Source: PALSA-1353 sp050014015
Lineage (GTDB): Bacteria; Planctomycetota; Phycisphaerae; Tepidisphaerales; Tepidisphaeraceae
Assembly (NCBI GenBank): GCA_050014015.1
Contig: JBEKEC010000016.1
Location: forward strand, 1 to 64,000
DNA length: 64,000 nt
Direction of reading: 5' to 3'
The notes beneath the pieces were generated by a model that did no database searches, was not told the DNA's origin, and saw only the letters and a list, made by a program, of their open reading frames with translations. Positions 59,697 through 64,000 of this stretch are shown here, in pieces (position 1 is the first letter of the stretch; every line of letters begins with the position of its first letter). The translations under genes and the position numbers were made by a program.

Positions 59697-60146
59697 ATGT
59701 CATGGACTTTGCCATCCATCTACTCGCCGATTGCCCGGTGCGGTGTTTCGCGGAACCGAACCGTGCGGCGGATTTTTCGACGATTGGTTTCCAACCTCTT
59801 CCGCAAGCGGTTCTGGAATCCCGTCGTCAACTCCTGGTTGAAAGACCGAGGTTTTGACCGGCGGAAGTACGTCAGGACGGTTAATTTTCACGCGATCGGT
59901 TCGGCCGCTTGTCTGCTGGGGATAGCTCTCTTCTTGCGGGGCGCCTGGGGCGTCGCCGCGACCGCGCGATCGCTTCCGCCGGGGACCGGTTTCGACAGCC
60001 AAAACGCAATACGCGGGTGTTACCGGTGGGTGATTTGCCTTGGCCTCTTCGATCTGGCGTTTAACATGCCTGGGATAGTCCTGGCACGGTATCTTTATCT
60101 GCTGACCCTGCGCAGGCCCGCGCCGCCAGACACCACTCAAAACTGA
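59697..60146 (+). CDS. Small membrane protein, unknown
   Basis: 149 aa from ATG at 59697. An Arg-rich N-terminal part (RNRTVRRIFRRLVSNLFRKR) leads to two hydrophobic helices (NFHAIGSAACLLGIALFLRG; WVICLGLFDLAFNMPGIVLA). A short polar loop links them. No family is recognised. Its last 10 bp overlap the convergent putative anti-sigma gene. The N-terminal half may be non-coding, with the real start nearer the helices. Confidence 0.45.
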   Translation: MSWTLPSIYSPIARCGVSRNRTVRRIFRRLVSNLFRKRFWNPVVNSWLKDRGFDRRKYVRTVNFHAIGSAACLLGIALFLRGAWGVAATARSLPPGTGFDSQNAIRGCYRWVICLGLFDLAFNMPGIVLARYLYLLTLRRPAPPDTTQN

Positions 60147-60820
60147 AGTTGAGAGGCAAGGTCCATGAGCCGGTCGCTGGAAACCTGGCCAATGAGGCAA
60201 ATCCAGCGGTCGTTTCGTTCAGTCATGACCATGTTCAAGCGGCCGACCGCTTCGACGTGGTAGGTGATGCCTCCGCGAATTACGGTTGGCGAAATGGGGG
60301 ATCGCACGTCCGAGGCCTTGGCGACGGTCATGGTGACCGGGCCGCCGTTGTCTTCCAGCAGGACGCAGGCGACTTTCTTGTTTTTCACCGATCGCATGCA
60401 GCAAGCCATGGTGTATTCCGCCGGAATATTGGGGATTTGTGGCGCCGGTCCCCATTGGGCGGCCAACATCTTGTTCGCCGCCGCGATGGTATCGACGCGG
60501 GTCACCGCCGCGCGGCCCGACACGATATCGTCGTGAAGTTGAGCCATCTCCATCGGAGAGGCCATGGCGGGTCCGCCCCAGGTGGCGATCAACAGGGCGC
60601 CGATCATCGCGAAAATCAAAAGGCTTGCGGCAATCGCGCGGGATGGGCGCAGCCATTTCCAAAGCTGGATCGCCGGCTGGGCGTGGACTCGCGGAATTTG
60701 TGCCTCAAGCATTTCTTCCAGTCGCGACGTATCGACAGGCAGGGACCGGAGCTTGGCAAGCCGGGCGGCAGTGGCCTGTTCGAGCCTTTCGTCCCGTGTT
60801 TCAAATTTCTGGTTGTCCAT
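60137..60820 (-). CDS. Putative membrane anti-sigma factor
   Basis: 227 aa from ATG at 60820 (MDNQKFETRDERLE). Residues 1-65 are a charged cytosolic domain (EQATAARLAKLRSLPVDTSR). One membrane helix (AIAASLLIFAMIGALLIATW) and a periplasmic domain with paired cysteines (YTMACCMRSVKNKKVACVLL) follow. The gene starts 33 nt after the ECF sigma gene on the same strand, the classic sigma/anti-sigma arrangement. No ZAS zinc motif is visible. The role as anti-sigma is inferred from position and topology. Confidence 0.65.
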   Translation of the reverse strand: MDNQKFETRDERLEQATAARLAKLRSLPVDTSRLEEMLEAQIPRVHAQPAIQLWKWLRPSRAIAASLLIFAMIGALLIATWGGPAMASPMEMAQLHDDIVSGRAAVTRVDTIAAANKMLAAQWGPAPQIPNIPAEYTMACCMRSVKNKKVACVLLEDNGGPVTMTVAKASDVRSPISPTVIRGGITYHVEAVGRLNMVMTERNDRWICLIGQVSSDRLMDLASQLQF

Positions 60821-60853
60821 AACGCACTCCTGTCTGCACGAGCATTCCACGCA

Positions 60854-61438
60854 TCAGTGCTGCACCAATCTCCGCTGGCGCGCCAACGGCAACAAGACCC
60901 GCCGCAGCATCGCCCTGGCCCGATGCACGCGCGACTTGATGGTTCCCACCGGCACGCCAAGAACGCCGGCCGCATCCCGGTGATCCATGCCTTCGACATC
61001 GACAAGAAGCAACGTCCATCGCAATTCCTCGGCGATGCCCTGGAGGGCATCGATCACATCCGCGTCCGAAAAAGCGTTCAGTATCTCTTCCGGACTTTCC
61101 CAAGCCGCTCCGGCCGCCGAATCGCCAGCCGCGGGCTCGGTAGCCAATTCTTCGAGGCTGATCGGCGGGGCCGAGCCGGCTCGGGTGCGAAGGCGATCTA
61201 TTCTCGCATTTCGCAGAATCGTCAGGAGCCACGCCTTCGCATTCGTTTCGGCTCGAAACGTATCCATTGCCCGGAACGCCTTGAGCAAAGTTTCCTGAGC
61301 CAGGTCCTCGGCGTCGGCGGCATTGGCGGTGTGAATCATCGCGGCGCGGAGGACCAGTGCGCGGTTTGGCCAGACCGTCTCGTAAAACCGCTGCGTTGCT
61401 TCAGTCGCGTCCAATCGGCTCCACGGTAGCCGAACCAC
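60854..61438 (-). CDS. ECF RNA polymerase sigma factor
   Basis: 194 aa from GTG at 61438, as no ATG precedes the sigma-2 domain. Sigma-2: AADAEDLAQETLLKAFRAMD with FRAETNAKAWLLTILRNARI. Sigma-4 helix-turn-helix: VEGMDHRDAAGVLGVPVGTI then KSRVHRARAMLRR. It directs RNA polymerase to stress or envelope promoters. An acidic linker (about 80-115) joins the two domains. Followed by the putative membrane anti-sigma. Confidence 0.92.
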   Translation of the reverse strand: MVRLPWSRLDATEATQRFYETVWPNRALVLRAAMIHTANAADAEDLAQETLLKAFRAMDTFRAETNAKAWLLTILRNARIDRLRTRAGSAPPISLEELATEPAAGDSAAGAAWESPEEILNAFSDADVIDALQGIAEELRWTLLLVDVEGMDHRDAAGVLGVPVGTIKSRVHRARAMLRRVLLPLARQRRLVQH

Positions 61439-61651
61439 TTCTAATATGTAAACGGGTCTGGTCCGTGGAAAGGTTCAATATCCGAGCACCAACGCTCGGC
61501 ATGCGGCCTTTTGGAGGCATTGAACCTTTTTCGCCGTTCCACTCGTTTGATGAGATGAACGGACGGCCATGGGCGGAACGCTGGGGCGGGTCCGCGAGTT
61601 CGTTTGCAGGGCGCGGATGCGTTATAAAACTTCGCACAGGATTGGACACAC

Positions 61652-63052
61652 ATGAAGCACAATATCCTTCCAACGGCCCTGTTGATCGCGATCGTGGTTG
61701 CGGCGGTTTTTTTCATGCGGCGCGGCGGCGGCCCAAGCGCCAGTGCGGTTGATTCCCATCCCGCGGCGGCGGCGCCCAAGGAACTTTGGACGTGCAGCAT
61801 GCATCCCCAAGTGATTCAGGATCATCCGGGTCTGTGCCCGATCTGCCGCATGCCGCTGACGAAACTCAAAACCTACGGGGAGAATTCCGGCGGCAAAGGC
61901 GAAGGCCGCGAGCTGCTCTATTACTGGGACCCGATGCTCGGCCCGTCGTCGATTTCCAACAAACCGGGCAAGAGCGCGATGGGGATGGACCTGGTGCCGG
62001 TATACAAGGAACAGTCGGCAGGCCCGACGGTGATCATCGATCCGGTGATCGTCCAGAACATGGGAGTGCGGACGGCCCAAGTGGTTAGGGGCGCGTTGCG
62101 GCGGACGATCCGGGCGGTGGCGATGGTGGACGTGCCGGACTCGGCGCAATACGACGTCAATCTGCGGATCAGCGGGTGGATCGAGAAGCTTTACGCCGAC
62201 CAGGCGGGGATGCACGTTCATCGCGGCGAGCCTCTGTTCGATTTATACAGCCCCGATTTGCAGGTGGCGGCGGACGAATTGGTCGGGGCGGAATCGGCGC
62301 TGAAGTCGCTGGACGCGCAGGCAGCGCCGGCGGTGGTGGCGGAATCGGGCGGTCTGGTCGATTCCGCGCGGCAGAAGCTGCGGCTTTGGGGAATCGCCGA
62401 GCGCGACATCGACGCGATTGCCGCGGCGGACAAGGCCCCGCGCACCGTTCCCATCCGCAGCCCGATCGACGGCGAACTGGTGGAGAAAATGGTCGTGGAC
62501 GGATCGGCGATCCAGGCCGGCGAGAAGATCATGCGGATCGAAGACCATCACGAGCTATGGCTTGACCTGGCCGTTTACGAGCAGCAGCTTCCGTACGTGA
62601 CGGTGGGCGAGATGGTGTCGGCAACGGCGGAGGCGGTGCCTGGAAAGACGTTCACCGGTCCGATCAGCTTCATTTATCCGCACATGAATCACGATTCGCG
62701 GACGGCGATGGTGCGCGTGACGCTGGACAATGCCAAGCACGAGCTGCGGCCGGGGATGTACGCCAGCGCCCAAATCATGACCGAGGTGGTGGACGATGCG
62801 ATTCTGGCGCCGCGGGAGGCGGTGATCGACACGGGGACGCGGCAGTTCGCGTTTGTGGTGCAGTCACAGGGCCATTTCGAGCCGCGGAAGGTGAGTCTCG
62901 GGCTGGTTGGAGACAACGACCAGGTGCAAATCGTCGAAGGATTGGCTCCGGGCGAAACGGTGGTGACCAGCGGGCAATTCCTGATGGACGTGGAAAGCCG
63001 GACGACCGAGGCGATCGAAAAGCTGCGCAACGCCGGGGGCGGCAATCCTTAG
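61652..63052 (+). CDS. Heavy-metal efflux adaptor with metal-binding N-terminus (CusB-like)
   Basis: 466 aa. One N-terminal membrane helix (LPTALLIAIVVAAVFFMR). Two heavy-metal-binding modules follow: WTCSMHPQVIQDHPGLCPIC at about 48-67 and YYWDPMLGPSSISNKPGKSA followed by MGMDLVPVY. The adaptor body (RTIRAVAMVDVPDSAQYDVN, WIEKLYADQAGMHVHRGEPL, VPIRSPIDGELVEKMVVDGS) and membrane-proximal domain come next. It would pass Cu, Ag or a similar metal to the pump. It starts 9 nt before the permease gene. No CusC-like channel is seen. Confidence 0.92.
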   Translation: MKHNILPTALLIAIVVAAVFFMRRGGGPSASAVDSHPAAAAPKELWTCSMHPQVIQDHPGLCPICRMPLTKLKTYGENSGGKGEGRELLYYWDPMLGPSSISNKPGKSAMGMDLVPVYKEQSAGPTVIIDPVIVQNMGVRTAQVVRGALRRTIRAVAMVDVPDSAQYDVNLRISGWIEKLYADQAGMHVHRGEPLFDLYSPDLQVAADELVGAESALKSLDAQAAPAVVAESGGLVDSARQKLRLWGIAERDIDAIAAADKAPRTVPIRSPIDGELVEKMVVDGSAIQAGEKIMRIEDHHELWLDLAVYEQQLPYVTVGEMVSATAEAVPGKTFTGPISFIYPHMNHDSRTAMVRVTLDNAKHELRPGMYASAQIMTEVVDDAILAPREAVIDTGTRQFAFVVQSQGHFEPRKVSLGLVGDNDQVQIVEGLAPGETVVTSGQFLMDVESRTTEAIEKLRNAGGGNP

Positions 63053-63061
63053 GCGTATCCC

Positions 63062-64000
63062 ATGATTGCCAAGATCATCGAATTTTCGGTGCGGAATAGA
63101 TTCCTGGTGATGCTGCTGACGGCGATGCTGGTGGTGGCGGGGGTGTGGGCGGCGGTGCACATCAGCCTGGATGCGGTGCCGGATTTGTCGGACGTGCAGG
63201 TGATCGTCATCACGGATTATCCCGGTCAAGCGCCGCAGGTGGTGGAGGACCAGGTCACGTACCCGCTGACGACGGCGATGATGGGGATTCCGCACGCCAA
63301 GGTGGTGCGGGGGATCAGCATGTTCGAGACGTCGATGATCTACATCATCTTCGACGACGGCACGGACCTGTATTGGGCGCGAAGCCGGGTGCTGGAATAT
63401 TTGAATTTCGTTCGCGATCGGTTGCCGGGGGGCGTCGAGCCGAAGCTGGGGCCGGATGCCACGGGCGTGGGATGGGTCTATCAATACGTTCTTCATCCCG
63501 GCTATTACTGCGCGGAGCATCCGGAGGGAATCTGGCACGACGAGAGCGCGGACAAGTGGTATGGCGATCCGGCCGAGGTGCCGGCGGACCGCCGCGCCGC
63601 GCTGACCAAGGTCCGCGCGTTTGACAATCCGGGGACCTGCCCGCTGACGGGCAAGGCGCTGGTTTCTTCCAATCAGGATTTGGCGAGCCTGCGCAGTTTG
63701 CAGGACTGGTATTTGCGTTATTCGCTCACCGGGGTCCCCAATGTCGCGGAGGTTGCGCCGATCGGGGGATTCGTCAAGGAATACCAGGTCGTTCTCAAGC
63801 CGGAGCAATTGCTGGCGTACAACCTGGCGGTGGGGACGATCATGACCGCGATTCAGCGCTCCAACAACGACGTGGGGGGGTCGGTGGTGGAGATGAGCGA
63901 GACGGAATACATGGTCCGGAGCCGGGGGTATTTGCGGGGCTTGCACGATCTGGCCCAGGTTCCGCTGGGCGTGGGCAAAAATGGGACGCCGATCTTGTTG
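63062..64000 (+). CDS. CusA/CzcA-type metal efflux RND permease (cut by window end)
   Basis: 313 residues of the expected about 1100 are visible. Start MIAKIIEFSVRNRFLVMLLT with the CusA family phrases PDLSDVQVIVITDYPGQAPQ and EDQVTYPLTTAMMGIPHAKV are clear, followed by PNVAEVAPIGGFVKEYQVVL. Between VGWVYQYVLHPG and SLRSLQDWYLRYSL lies an insert of about 60 residues with YYCAEHPEGIWHDE and CPLTGKALV, including two cysteines and several His that could bind metal. Typical CusA has only a short loop there. Proton-driven export of a monovalent or divalent metal ion is expected. Confidence 0.93.
   Translation, partial: MIAKIIEFSVRNRFLVMLLTAMLVVAGVWAAVHISLDAVPDLSDVQVIVITDYPGQAPQVVEDQVTYPLTTAMMGIPHAKVVRGISMFETSMIYIIFDDGTDLYWARSRVLEYLNFVRDRLPGGVEPKLGPDATGVGWVYQYVLHPGYYCAEHPEGIWHDESADKWYGDPAEVPADRRAALTKVRAFDNPGTCPLTGKALVSSNQDLASLRSLQDWYLRYSLTGVPNVAEVAPIGGFVKEYQVVLKPEQLLAYNLAVGTIMTAIQRSNNDVGGSVVEMSETEYMVRSRGYLRGLHDLAQVPLGVGKNGTPILL

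Noticed and set aside
1..64000. CRISPR array
   Set aside because: No series of identical repeats with regular spacers; the TTCGAA and TGACC arrays are palindromic and irregular.

Overview
The window looks like chromosomal DNA of a GC-rich Gram-negative bacterium, most likely a planctomycete near the Phycisphaerae/Tepidisphaerales. This is inferred from two PEP-CTERM secreted proteins, a SPINDLY-type TPR glycosyltransferase, a very large membrane Ser/Thr kinase, several intergenic repeat families, and the gene order prs-rplY-pth-rpsF-ssb-rplI-dnaB. No rRNA or other taxonomic marker is present, so the assignment is inference.

Layout. 1-1640: accessory edge with a frameshifted ribbon-helix-helix antitoxin, the start of a possible partner, and a two-gene HEPN-like unit. 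1694-10041: dnaK, a PEP-CTERM protein, a membrane Ser/Thr kinase and an amidohydrolase. 10025-13854: repeat-rich, mobile zone with diverged hairpin repeats, an IS1595-type transposase, a degenerate tRNA-Pro-like sequence, a 13-bp hairpin, orphan hypotheticals and a 52-aa protein. 13855-19280: a second PEP-CTERM protein with an abnormal tail, membrane proteins, YjbQ, a tandem-ACT protein, a DUF4258/YgiT pair and a STAS protein. 19358-26353: aldehyde dehydrogenase, an RND efflux pair, and nuoA and nuoB separated by a dispersed repeat.

26354-32892 is a housekeeping operon on the minus strand: tRNA-Gln, glmU-like, prs, rplY, pth, rpsF, ssb, rplI, dnaB. 33201-40124 holds a secreted protein, a second RND pair and the TPR glycosyltransferase. 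40224-46074 holds a HigBA toxin-antitoxin pair, tRNA-Gly and the complete glycine cleavage set gcvT-gcvH-gcvP. 46081-52137 holds a TPR/SPOR lipoprotein with a DUF4185-like protein, an acyl-CoA synthetase, and a winged-helix/nucleotidyltransferase pair resembling an AbiE-type system.

52240-56204 is the most unusual locus. A [NiFe] hydrogenase large subunit ends exactly at its last metal-ligand motif. It is followed by a Tat-exported small subunit that overlaps by 4 nt with a methyl-accepting chemotaxis protein carrying a periplasmic CxxCH haem motif. I read this as a candidate periplasmic H2 sensor wired to a redox chemoreceptor. The right edge (56666-64000) holds a GIN-domain lipoprotein, a GH59 galactocerebrosidase-like enzyme, an ECF sigma with a probable anti-sigma, and a metal-efflux RND pair whose permease is cut by the window end.

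Window-wide patterns: (i) three copies of one TTCGAA-rich palindromic repeat family; (ii) several genes whose only -10 box lies 6-7 nt before ATG, implying leaderless mRNAs; (iii) three RND adaptor/permease pairs, none with an outer-membrane channel gene.
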